This document shows, in pieces, positions 16,776 to 25,084 of a stretch of DNA of 64,000 nt (position 1 is the stretch's first letter; every line of letters begins with the position of its first letter). Where the stretch lies: the NCBI RefSeq assembly GCF_030159955.1, contig NZ_BSNK01000001.1, positions 558,001 through 622,000 on the forward strand. The letters run 5' to 3'. The notes under the pieces are model-generated. The model was given only the letters and a program-made list of their open reading frames with translations, did not search any database and was not told the DNA's origin. The stretch comes from Algimonas ampicilliniresistens (GTDB lineage: Bacteria; Pseudomonadota; Alphaproteobacteria; Caulobacterales; Maricaulaceae). The position numbers and the translations under genes were made by a program.

Positions 16776-16906
16776 ATGACCATCAAGATGGCGGCGATTA
16801 CGGCGACCGTATTGCCCATGATCGCGAGACTGACATAGCCGAACGTCGAAATCTCACCGTTCCGGCTATCCGTGTTGTTTGATGTGCTTTCTACATGATT
16901 ATACAT
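16772..16906 (-). CDS. 44-residue single-span membrane miniprotein (copy B)
   Basis: A paralogue of the gene at 15258-15392, again exactly 135 nt. The product begins MYNHVES, has a polar Asn/Ser-rich stretch and ends in one membrane span with VAVIAAILMVI. GGAGG lies 5 nt before the ATG, the same spacing as copy A, and the leader aligns without gaps back to the EcfG-type promoter. The 3' end overlaps the stop codon of the antiporter gene by 4 nt (TTAA). Sequence between the shared ends has diverged, so the duplication is not recent. Function unknown; a role linked to the antiporter is only a neighbourhood inference. Confidence 0.72.
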   Translation of the reverse strand: MYNHVESTSNNTDSRNGEISTFGYVSLAIMGNTVAVIAAILMVI

Positions 16907-16926
16907 TGTGTCCTCCGAACCAACCT

Positions 16927-16951
16927 AACGGTTGCTCAAGAAGGTCGTTCC
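16927..16951 (-). promoter_or_regulatory. EcfG-type general stress promoter of miniprotein B
   Basis: GGAAC (16951-16947) and CGTT (16930-16927) on the minus strand, separated by exactly 16 nt and ending 20 nt before the ATG, as in copy A. The bases GCAAC immediately before CGTT and the ACC/TC positions inside the spacer are also shared with copy A, pointing to common descent of promoter and gene. Confidence 0.72.
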
Positions 16952-17033
16952 AATGGATGCCGGGATTGGCGCGTTTTCATGCCAACAGGGTTAACAATTT
17001 GCGTCCATCTAACTGCGATCAAACTTCTCTAGG

Positions 17034-17252
17034 TTAGCGGCGACCACCTGTCTCAAACCCGAATATATTCACAAGATGCACGAATAGCATGAAGCCGACA
17101 GCGATGGAGAATAGAGCGATGATCATCCACGGTATGCGATAGGGCCGGATATCTTGTTTCTCCGTGAAACGCTTCCGAATACCTATAAAAGCCAATCCAG
17201 CGCACACCACAATCGCTGAAAGTGTCAGGATGAGATCAGTATTTAGGTCCAT
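17034..17252 (-). CDS. Small two-span membrane protein
   Basis: A 72-residue protein with two predicted membrane helices (about residues 5-24 and 43-64) joined by a basic loop (RKRFTEKQDIRPYR), suggesting both ends face outside or the loop faces the cytoplasm. I do not recognise a family. The start overlaps the 3' end of the glycosyltransferase gene by 17 nt on the same strand, so it is probably co-translated with that enzyme and could be a small partner subunit. About 127 nt of non-coding DNA, with no further gene visible, separate its stop from miniprotein B's start. Confidence 0.6.
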   Translation of the reverse strand: MDLNTDLILTLSAIVVCAGLAFIGIRKRFTEKQDIRPYRIPWMIIALFSIAVGFMLFVHLVNIFGFETGGRR

Positions 17253-18657
17253 TGATCAAGCACGCATCTTTGTCCGGTGGGTCAGGCGGCGCGCCCGTAA
17301 CACCATGTTCCGTCTTGTGCCAGTGAAAGGGTCGGGTCTGCAGTTCGGCTAGGGCCTGCATCAGTGGCGCGAATAGCAGCATCCAATAGACTGGCATGAG
17401 CGGGACATGGCGCAGAAGATGGGGCTGACCTGCGCGGATGGCGCCTAGAGCGCCAACCGCCATGCCGCAGATTAGGCTGAAGCCCAAAGTCCAGAGATAG
17501 ATGGCAGGAATGACTGCATCCGTAATGCCTAAAAGCTTTGCAGCGCTGACTAAGCCAAGCAAAACCATGATGGGCGCGAAGAACAAGACGGAGAGGAGCG
17601 AGAGTCCGAGCGTGAGTTGCAACATGACAACCCTTCGCCAACCGCCCGATAAAGGCGCATTCATATGGACCATCCAGGTCTGAATATAGCCTTTGAGCCA
17701 TCGAGAGCGCTGCCGGTGCCAAGGACGGATGCGAGAGACGGCTTCTTCTTGAGTGGGCGCGCTGATCCATCCGATGCCGCCGCCATAGGCAGCCAGACGA
17801 AAGGCCAGATCGGCATCTTCCGTCACATTATAAGCGTCCCAACCGCCAACCGCATCAAGCGCCTCTCGGCGCATATGGTTGGACGTTCCGCCGAGCGGGA
17901 AAGGCAAACCCGTTTTGTCGAAAAACGGCAATAGCACTTGGAACAAACCCGCATATTCCAGTCCGAATTGTGCCGCCAACAAGCTATCTTGCGTGTTGAA
18001 ATAATGCAGCGGTGCTTGCAGAGCCATCCATTGGGGGTGAGCGGCGAATGCGCTCGCAGCTTGCCGCAACTGCTGCGGGTGGGGGCGGTCTTCTGCATCG
18101 AAAATAGTGACAAGCTCGCCATGGGACCGGGCTAAGGCATAGTTGAGCGCACGCGGCTTCGTTTGTGGCTCTCCATCGGGAATCGTCGGCGGGACGACAA
18201 GGACGCGAAAGGGCGGTTGCGCGAGAGCCTCCGCAGCGGCGACCGTTCCTAGATCACCACTCTCACAGGCAAAGATAATATCGAGTTTTTCTGTCGGATA
18301 ATCGAGGCTGGACAGGGTGGAGATCAATCCCGACACCATATGTGCCTCGTGAAATAATGGCACGATCACGGTGTAAGTGGGTAGCTGCGCATGAGGCAGA
18401 AGCGTTGACGGTTGGCGCTGTGGCGTGACGCACGCTAGTAGTCGAAGAACAGCCAAGGCGACGCTGATCCAAGCCACGATCATGGTCATAACTTGTATAA
18501 GCGACATGAAGTCGAAGTCTGTCGACACCTCCACACCGATCAATAGAGCGATGATTGAGGCGACTCCACTGCTTGCGAGTATAGAGGCTGGGCGTAACCG
18601 ATCGGCGCGGCCGAGCGACAAATTTCTAACGCGACCGCGATCCGGTGATGTAGTCAT
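17236..18657 (-). CDS. Membrane glycosyltransferase, GT2 family (processive type)
   Basis: A 473-residue polysaccharide or glycolipid glycosyltransferase. Two N-terminal membrane segments (about residues 30-75) precede a cytoplasmic GT-A domain (about 95-330) and further helices at the C terminus. The active-site series is intact: TVIVPLFHEA, the DAEDRP motif (D,D), TEDADL and the QRSRW (QxxRW) motif of processive synthases such as cellulose or GlcNAc-polymer enzymes. The ATG at 18657 is preferred over a TTG at 18702 because GGGGG lies 6 nt upstream. Substrate unknown. It overlaps a 72-residue membrane protein gene downstream; no bcsB- or bcsZ-like gene is near. Confidence 0.88.
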   Translation of the reverse strand: MTTSPDRGRVRNLSLGRADRLRPASILASSGVASIIALLIGVEVSTDFDFMSLIQVMTMIVAWISVALAVLRLLACVTPQRQPSTLLPHAQLPTYTVIVPLFHEAHMVSGLISTLSSLDYPTEKLDIIFACESGDLGTVAAAEALAQPPFRVLVVPPTIPDGEPQTKPRALNYALARSHGELVTIFDAEDRPHPQQLRQAASAFAAHPQWMALQAPLHYFNTQDSLLAAQFGLEYAGLFQVLLPFFDKTGLPFPLGGTSNHMRREALDAVGGWDAYNVTEDADLAFRLAAYGGGIGWISAPTQEEAVSRIRPWHRQRSRWLKGYIQTWMVHMNAPLSGGWRRVVMLQLTLGLSLLSVLFFAPIMVLLGLVSAAKLLGITDAVIPAIYLWTLGFSLICGMAVGALGAIRAGQPHLLRHVPLMPVYWMLLFAPLMQALAELQTRPFHWHKTEHGVTGAPPDPPDKDACLINGPKY

Positions 18658-18717
18658 GGCTGCCCCCGGAAAGACTAAACCTGACCGTGTAGATCTTCGC
18701 AAGTCATTGTTAACGTT

Positions 18718-19755
18718 TTACAGCCTCTGCAGACACCACTGAGCTGCGCTACTTATAGTAGAATCTCTATGATCGACATAGATGGCCGCAATATCCCGCA
18801 ACTCAGAATTTCCGGAATTACCAATGGCGTAAAGTACGTTGCGTAGAAAACGAAGCCACCCGATCCGTTTGATTGGGGACCCTGAAAAATGTGTCCGAAA
18901 GCCGTTCTCGCCGAGGGTGGCGAGGTCCGCCAAAGACGGCGCATTGAGATCATCGCGAGCAGCGAGTTTGGCCTCTCGGCCGACTTGCGCAAATTTATTC
19001 CACGGGCAGACGGCGAGACAATCATCGCAGCCATAAATGCGATTGCCCATTTTCTCCCGCAGTTCGATCTCAATGGGACCGTCATGTTCGATGGTCAGGT
19101 AGGAGATGCAGCGCCGAGCATCCAGCTGGTAAGGGGCCGGAAAAGCATTGGTCGGGCAGGCATCAAGGCAGTCACGGCATGATCCGCAATGATCCGTCTC
19201 TGGCGCAGTTGGTGTCAGGTCTGCCGCACTAAGTATCGTCCCGATGAAGAGCCAGTTTCCATAGTCGCGGGACAAGAGATTGGTATGTTTCCCCTGCCAA
19301 CCGAGCCCCGCTGCTGCGGCTAGAGGTTTCTCCATCAAAGGCGCTGTATCGACGAAAACTTTTACCTCTGCATCCGTATCGCGCGCCAGCAGACCGGCGA
19401 GTTCTTTTAGCCGCCCTTTCATCACGTCGTGATAGTCGCGACCCCGGGCGTAGACGGAAATCGTCGCGCGATCCGGTTGGTTTAGTGTGATGAGTGGATC
19501 GGTTTCCGGGCCATAATTCATACCAAAAATGATCGCTGATTTGGCCTGCGGCCACAAAGACTTGGGATGGGCGCGCCGATCCAGCGTCGTCTCCATCCAC
19601 TCCATGCTGGCATGACGGTCTTGAGCAACAAAGTCTCGCAGACGATCCCCTGCACCATCGCCATAGCTGTCGAGATCAACAATATGCGGAGCGGTAAAGC
19701 CAAGCGCCTCGGCGCGTCCGGTCAATCGCGCCAGCGGATTACGCGGCGGTGACAT
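18718..19755 (-). CDS. queG: Epoxyqueuosine reductase QueG
   Basis: A 345-residue cobalamin- and Fe-S-dependent enzyme that performs the last step of queuosine synthesis on tRNA. The two 4Fe-4S motifs are CGSCRDCLDACP (about residues 187-198) and CDDCLAVCPWNKF (about 237-249). The N-terminal catalytic region contains YARGRDYHDVMKGRL (about residues 99-113). The ATG at 19755 is 2 nt after the stop of the upstream GST gene, so the two genes are probably one transcription unit. Length is typical for the family. Confidence 0.96.
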   Translation of the reverse strand: MSPPRNPLARLTGRAEALGFTAPHIVDLDSYGDGAGDRLRDFVAQDRHASMEWMETTLDRRAHPKSLWPQAKSAIIFGMNYGPETDPLITLNQPDRATISVYARGRDYHDVMKGRLKELAGLLARDTDAEVKVFVDTAPLMEKPLAAAAGLGWQGKHTNLLSRDYGNWLFIGTILSAADLTPTAPETDHCGSCRDCLDACPTNAFPAPYQLDARRCISYLTIEHDGPIEIELREKMGNRIYGCDDCLAVCPWNKFAQVGREAKLAARDDLNAPSLADLATLGENGFRTHFSGSPIKRIGWLRFLRNVLYAIGNSGNSELRDIAAIYVDHRDSTISSAAQWCLQRL

Positions 19756-19757
19756 GA

Positions 19758-20432
19758 TCAAAAATCGAGATCGCCATAATGCTGGGGTGGGCGAATGCCC
19801 GGAAGTCGGTCGGCGAGCAAGGGGCGGAAGGATGGTCGGGATTTAATTGTCTGATACCATTCCTTCACGGCCGGAAATTCGCGCCACGAGACTTCGCCGA
19901 GATAGTCAAGGCAAGATAGATGTGCCGAGGCCATAATGTCTGCCAAGGTAAAGGCGGGGCCAGCCAGACCATCACGAATGCTCAGCAGCCACGTCATATA
20001 ACTCATATGATCTCGCAAAGCGGCGCGACCTTCACGCAGCGCATCCGGGTCAGGTGTGCCGCCGATAAACACCGTCTCCAGCTTTTCGGGTAAGATCAGC
20101 GCATTGACTTCATGGTCGAACCGTTGCCCGAACCATGTGGTCAGACGGCGCACTTCCGCCCGGTCATGACGTTCGCCAGGCATGAGCGGATTGCGACCAC
20201 TGGACTCATCCGCATATTCACACAGAGTCTGAGTGCCGACAATCGTGACCGAGCCCGACTTTGTCAGATCGGTTAGTATGGGCGGGACATCTTCGGCGGA
20301 GAGCGATTGGAATTTTTCGTCTGGATTCCACGGATCGATGACGATCTCGCGCAATTTGAGCTTTTTTTCGGCAAAGCAAAGCCGCACGGCGCGGCAGCCT
20401 GGATGCATCGGGTAATGGTACAGCGTCCGCAT
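19758..20432 (-). CDS. Glutathione S-transferase family protein
   Basis: A 224-residue cytosolic GST-like protein. The N-terminal thioredoxin-fold domain (about residues 1-80) begins TLYHYPMHPGCRAVRL, with VPPILTD forming the cis-Pro loop; the C-terminal helical domain covers about 92-215. Substrate is unknown. It lies directly upstream of queG, with 2 nt between stop and start, and downstream of a CDF transporter gene on the same strand with a 48-nt gap that includes several TTAA tetramers. GST-queG pairing is mainly a transcriptional arrangement; a functional link is not evident. Confidence 0.88.
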   Translation of the reverse strand: MRTLYHYPMHPGCRAVRLCFAEKKLKLREIVIDPWNPDEKFQSLSAEDVPPILTDLTKSGSVTIVGTQTLCEYADESSGRNPLMPGERHDRAEVRRLTTWFGQRFDHEVNALILPEKLETVFIGGTPDPDALREGRAALRDHMSYMTWLLSIRDGLAGPAFTLADIMASAHLSCLDYLGEVSWREFPAVKEWYQTIKSRPSFRPLLADRLPGIRPPQHYGDLDF

Positions 20433-20480
20433 CCGATCCGTCTAACCCAGACATGGCAAACGAAGCTTTAAGTTTAAGGG

Positions 20481-21530
20481 TTAAGACCCGTTTTTTGCTG
20501 TATCAAATCGCACATTCCCATGGGTCTGCGCACAGCCCGCCGGATGTGGGTGGATTAAGATGTCTGCCGCAGGAAAAGCGGCCATGACGCGCTTTTCTGC
20601 ACCGACAACAATGTCGTGACTCTCAGCCAATGAGAGGTGTGGATCGAGATTTAGCTGCATTTGTATATGAAGATGAGGTCCAGAGGCGCGCGTGCGCAAA
20701 TGTGTGACGGCCCGGATTTTTGGGTCTGACATGACGCGATTGACGATCAGTTTGCGCTCTGACGGGTTGAGTTCCTGATCCATGAGTTGCGCCCACGCCA
20801 GACGGGCCACACGGAAGCCTGTGAACATCAGCCACAGCGCCATAACCACGCCAACCGCCGCATCTGCCCAATGAGCGTCGGTCATAGTCGCAATCGCCAG
20901 CCCCATAATCACGAACAGATTACCGAACAAATCCGCCGTATAATGCGCGCGGTCTCCCCGAACGGCGATCGATCCCGTCGCTCGAATGGCCCAACTTTGT
21001 GCAATCAATAACCAGACTGTGAGGACAACAAACCCGCTCATGACGACAATCGCGATGGTCGAACCATCAATGGCGTGACCGTGGGACGCATGGTCATGAC
21101 CAATCCCGCCTGATCCCATCAACGCTTCGATGGCCGCTCCCATCAGATAGAAAGCGGCAAGCCCGATCAAACAGACTTGGAAGACGGCTGAAAAACTCTC
21201 GGCTTTGCCAAACCCGAACCGATATTGATCCGTTGGCGCGCGCGCCGCGAAGCGCACGGCGATGAAAGAGCTGGCCGCAGCGACCATATCCAAGCCGCTA
21301 TGGACGAGGGAGGACAGCACGCCGACTGACCCCGTCAGGGTGAGCAACCAGAGCTTACCCGCGGCCATAAAGACACCCAAAGCGAGGGCCAGAGCTGTTA
21401 TGCGGCGTGTGATAACAGACGAGCCTTCAGGCGGAAGACGTCCGGGCCGACCTTTACGGTCGGGCAGGTCGAACCTGTCATCTCTGCCTGCTTTTGCAAG
21501 CGGATCGTCTGTTAAGCCATAGGCGGACAT
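20481..21530 (-). CDS. Cation diffusion facilitator (CDF) metal exporter
   Basis: A 349-residue divalent-metal/H+ antiporter of the FieF/CzcD family, exporting Zn2+, Fe2+ or related ions from the cytosol. An unusually long hydrophilic N terminus (about 40 residues) precedes six membrane helices. The metal-site motifs HSGLD (about residue 82) and HYTAD (about 200) are in the expected helices II and V. A C-terminal cytosolic ferredoxin-like domain (about 255-345) contains histidines typical of regulatory metal binding. It diverges from the M1 aminopeptidase gene with about 115 nt between. Confidence 0.92.
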   Translation of the reverse strand: MSAYGLTDDPLAKAGRDDRFDLPDRKGRPGRLPPEGSSVITRRITALALALGVFMAAGKLWLLTLTGSVGVLSSLVHSGLDMVAAASSFIAVRFAARAPTDQYRFGFGKAESFSAVFQVCLIGLAAFYLMGAAIEALMGSGGIGHDHASHGHAIDGSTIAIVVMSGFVVLTVWLLIAQSWAIRATGSIAVRGDRAHYTADLFGNLFVIMGLAIATMTDAHWADAAVGVVMALWLMFTGFRVARLAWAQLMDQELNPSERKLIVNRVMSDPKIRAVTHLRTRASGPHLHIQMQLNLDPHLSLAESHDIVVGAEKRVMAAFPAADILIHPHPAGCAQTHGNVRFDTAKNGS

Positions 21531-21645
21531 TGAGTTAGTTTATCATGGCTGCACCGTTATACCATAACTTTAACATGTGAGTTGGCGGTGTGAGGATCAG
21601 GCGGCTATGAACCCCTCAAATTCGAACTATTTAGAATGTCGCCCC

Positions 21646-24387
21646 ATGAAACATGCTCTTCTGCTTGCCGCCGCTACGCTCACATTGACGGCTTGTAATC
21701 CTGCCACGGACAGTGATCCGGTGAACGAAACGACGCCGAATATAGTCGAAGCTGTTGAGACGATAGCCAACGTGTCACGCGACGTCATTCCTCACGCCCA
21801 ACTTCCCGAAACAGTGACGCCACTGGAGTATCGGATTGATCTAGAGATTGACCCGCACGCGGACGGAATGAGTGGACAGGTCGATATTGATACGATGATT
21901 AATGCTGTCACGTCCGGTTTCTGGATGCACGCGAAAGAAATGACGGTGAGTGCGGCGTCCATTGAGATCGGTGGAGAGACCTTTCCTCTGAGCTTTGATG
22001 CTGTCCCCGAAGCGGATGCCCCTTCAGGTTTAGCATGGCTAGAGGCTGGCACGATGCTGCCTGCTGGTAACGGCGTCATCCGCATCAGTTTTGAGACCCC
22101 GTTCAACCAGAACCTCAATTCCGCCTATAAGGTCGTACGCGGCGATGATGCCTATATCGTGACGCAGATGGAACCGATGGCGGCCCGAGAAGCATTCCCG
22201 TCCTTTGATGAGCCGAAATATAAACAGCCCTTCACCCTGTCGATCACAGCGCCCGAAGGCAATGTCGTGGTCTCGAACACCACGAAGTCTTCAGAAACCC
22301 CGATGGAAGGCGGCCTGATCAAACACCAGTTTGCGCAGACGCGTCCGCTGCCGACTTATCTGATCGCCTTTGCCGTCGGCCCCTATGATGTGGTGGACTA
22401 TGGCGATATTCCGCCAAATGACGTCCGGACTCGTCCATTGGCCCTGCGGGGTTTGGCGGCCCGCGGCGAAGGGAAGCGCTTGGCCTATGCGCTCGATAAT
22501 ACGGATGGGTTGCTCTCGGCGCTCGAAGGCTATTTCGGCCGCGAATATCCCTACGAGAAACTCGATCTGATTGCGGCCCCGGATTATGCGTTTGGCGCGA
22601 TGGAGAATCCCGGCCTCATCGTCTACCGCGAATTTCTGCTGTTGCTGGATGAAGACGCTCCGCTGGCGCAAAAACGGGCCTATGCCCGCGTCCACAGTCA
22701 TGAATTGGCGCACCAATGGTTCGGCAATCTCGTCACGCCCGTCTGGTGGGAAGACATCTGGCTGAACGAAGCCTTCGCCACGTGGATGGGCAATAAGGGC
22801 CTGACCCTGTGGCAATCAGACGGTAATTTTGAGAATGTCACGCTCAACGCCTCGCTCGACGCGATGAATATCGACACGTTGTCGACAACGCGCAAAGTCC
22901 GGGAACCGCTGGAGCGCTCCGAGAAGGTGATGGATCAGTTTGATGGCATTACTTACCGCAAAGGCGGCGGTGTGCTGGATATGTTCGAAAGCTATGTCGG
23001 CAAAGACGCTTTCCAGACCGGCGTTCAGCTGCACATGGACCGCTATGCAGATGATGTTGCGTCGGCGGATGATTTCTTCCAGTCGATTGCGGACGGATCG
23101 GATAATCCAAAAGTTGTCGCGGCCATGAAGAGCTTCGTTGATCAGCCGGGCCTGCCTCTCGTGACCGCTAAGCTGACTTGTGAGCGTAAAGGCAATACGA
23201 CCCTGTCGCTGTCGCAGTCGCGCTATGCACCGCTTGGCTCCAAGGTCGAACAAGGACAGAGCTGGCAGATCCCAGTGTGCGCTAACTTCATCAAGGATGG
23301 TGAGGTGACCAAGCAATGTAACTTGATGATAGACCGCAGTGGTGCGCTGAAGGCCCCGATCGATTGTGCCGATGCGGTTATGCCCAACGCTGACGGCGCG
23401 GGCTATTACCGCTTCACGATGAACGGTGAAGCGTGGGGCAAGTTGATGGCCAATCTCGAGCACCTTTCAACCAAGGAAGCGCTGTCAGCACAAGACAGTC
23501 TCGTGGCCGCCTTCCGGGCCGGTGAGGTTGACGGGGAAACCTATCTCTCCGGCATGCGCGCGTTTGCGCAACATCCAGACTATGATGTGGCGTCGGGCTC
23601 AACCAAATTATTGAACTTCATCTATGAAGAACTGCCGGATGTCCGCCCTGGATTGGCGCAGCATATTGGGGATACGTATGGGGATCGGTATCGTCGCATA
23701 CGCGGCGAGGATTCCATCGAAGGGGACCTGCTAGCCCCGACCCTCGGGGATCTCCTTGCGACGAAAGGTAATGACGCGGACGCTAAGAACTACCTCTTGC
23801 GCCAAGGCACACTTTATCTGGGGCTGGGTGTTCTGGAGCAAGATGAAGAGAAACGCGCCAACGTACCGACAAATATTCTGAGGTCAGCCTTTAGTGAAAC
23901 TATCCGCCGCGTTCCGGCTGCTGCGTTCGAGCCTTTGATTGAGTTGGCCGCAGACGGTTCTCCGCTTGAAAAAACCGCCGCTCTGAATGCACTGACAAAA
24001 ACACCGGATGGAGATCAGGCGCAGCGTCTGCTTGCGTTGGCTCTGGCTGACGATAGCCCATTCACCGGACGTCAAAGCGGGACGATTGTTGCCGGGCTGC
24101 TCGGGAATGAACGTCATGAAGCGATGGCTTGGGATTGGTATAAGACGAATTTCGACGATTATGTCGCGCGTAAGGTGCCAGATGTTCGCCTTGGCGGGAC
24201 ACCATCTGCAGCCAACGGCTTTTGCTCAACCGAAGAACGCGATGATGTCGAGAGTTTCTATCTCTCAAAGGCCGACATTATTCCGGGCTATGAACGGAGC
24301 TTGATGCAGGCGATCGAACGCATTGAACTCTGTGCGGCCCTTAAAGCTGAACAAGGGCCTTCGCTCAATGCGGCGCTTAGCGATTAA
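21646..24387 (+). CDS. M1-family zinc aminopeptidase lipoprotein
   Basis: A 913-residue aminopeptidase that trims N-terminal residues from peptides outside the cytoplasm. The ATG at 21646 is preferred because it begins a lipoprotein signal (lipobox LTAC, Cys at about residue 18); a GTG at 21577 would bury it. The substrate motif GAMENPG (about residue 318) is followed by the zinc motif HELAH (His352-Glu353-His356), with the third ligand Glu in NEAFATW (about residue 375). An ERAP1-like helical C-terminal domain covers about 520-900. The stop shares a TTAA tetramer with the stop of the convergent SDR gene. Confidence 0.93.
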   Translation: MKHALLLAAATLTLTACNPATDSDPVNETTPNIVEAVETIANVSRDVIPHAQLPETVTPLEYRIDLEIDPHADGMSGQVDIDTMINAVTSGFWMHAKEMTVSAASIEIGGETFPLSFDAVPEADAPSGLAWLEAGTMLPAGNGVIRISFETPFNQNLNSAYKVVRGDDAYIVTQMEPMAAREAFPSFDEPKYKQPFTLSITAPEGNVVVSNTTKSSETPMEGGLIKHQFAQTRPLPTYLIAFAVGPYDVVDYGDIPPNDVRTRPLALRGLAARGEGKRLAYALDNTDGLLSALEGYFGREYPYEKLDLIAAPDYAFGAMENPGLIVYREFLLLLDEDAPLAQKRAYARVHSHELAHQWFGNLVTPVWWEDIWLNEAFATWMGNKGLTLWQSDGNFENVTLNASLDAMNIDTLSTTRKVREPLERSEKVMDQFDGITYRKGGGVLDMFESYVGKDAFQTGVQLHMDRYADDVASADDFFQSIADGSDNPKVVAAMKSFVDQPGLPLVTAKLTCERKGNTTLSLSQSRYAPLGSKVEQGQSWQIPVCANFIKDGEVTKQCNLMIDRSGALKAPIDCADAVMPNADGAGYYRFTMNGEAWGKLMANLEHLSTKEALSAQDSLVAAFRAGEVDGETYLSGMRAFAQHPDYDVASGSTKLLNFIYEELPDVRPGLAQHIGDTYGDRYRRIRGEDSIEGDLLAPTLGDLLATKGNDADAKNYLLRQGTLYLGLGVLEQDEEKRANVPTNILRSAFSETIRRVPAAAFEPLIELAADGSPLEKTAALNALTKTPDGDQAQRLLALALADDSPFTGRQSGTIVAGLLGNERHEAMAWDWYKTNFDDYVARKVPDVRLGGTPSAANGFCSTEERDDVESFYLSKADIIPGYERSLMQAIERIELCAALKAEQGPSLNAALSD

Positions 24388-25001
24388 TAACGCGAGGCTA
24401 TGAGGGGCTGTTCGCGCTGGATCGGCCGTCGTGGCGGCGCGCCATTTAGTGTTCGGGCGATCCGGCCGGCCATCTGCTTGGGTCCGTCCAACCCGTGCGG
24501 TTCGACAAGGCTGATCCGGATGGGATACTCCTCCCAATCCTGCTCCAAAGCATCGACGATCACTTTCGAGGCTTGGCGGGCCACGGTCTGCATCGCGCCG
24601 CCCATGCTGCGTTGACCACCGCGAACGCCTGCAATGACCAAATGACCTTCTGATCGGGTTAGAAATGGGCGGGCTGCTTCGCTCACCACCGCTAGCGAGA
24701 GAATTCCGCTATCAAGCGTCCGTCGCCAGCCAACCCGCTTGGCACGACTATTGACCAATATGGCGTCGATCGAACCGAACCGATCCTCGCCGTCTTCCAA
24801 CACAGGAACGACATTGCCGATATCGGTCGGGACACATCGGCTGGGTAACGTCGCCGTGTCGGGCAATTCCCCGCATATATCTTCAAGGCTGGAGAGGGAG
24901 GAGGCACCCATAATTACATTCCAGCCAGCTCGACCAAGTCGCACTGCACAGGCCCGTCCCAGCGGGGAGGCGGCGTCGGTGATGAATATCGTGCGTGGCA
25001 T
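24384..25001 (-). CDS. Degenerate short-chain dehydrogenase/reductase-like protein
   Basis: A 205-residue SDR-fold protein, shorter than the usual 245-260. The N-terminal nucleotide-binding turn is altered (TDAASPLGRA instead of TGxxxGxG). At the catalytic YxxxK position the Tyr is replaced: the aligned stretch is RQASK, with Arg where Tyr is expected. The upstream catalytic Ser region also looks altered (GVRGGQRS). It may bind a nucleotide without acting as a dehydrogenase, or be decaying. The stop overlaps the convergent M1 gene by 4 nt. It diverges from uppP, with 83 nt between starts. Confidence 0.78.
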   Translation of the reverse strand: MPRTIFITDAASPLGRACAVRLGRAGWNVIMGASSLSSLEDICGELPDTATLPSRCVPTDIGNVVPVLEDGEDRFGSIDAILVNSRAKRVGWRRTLDSGILSLAVVSEAARPFLTRSEGHLVIAGVRGGQRSMGGAMQTVARQASKVIVDALEQDWEEYPIRISLVEPHGLDGPKQMAGRIARTLNGAPPRRPIQREQPLIASRY

Positions 25002-25084
25002 ACTAACCTAACCCGTCGTGCATCGCCTTCGTTCCGCCTTATCTGGATTGCACCCGTGCTTATTTACGGAGGCAACGTAACGCT

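Noticed and set aside
24999-25035. EcfG-type promoter before the degenerate SDR gene
   Set aside because: GGAAC is present but the -10 would be GGTT at N17 instead of CGTT at N16-17; the match is too weak.
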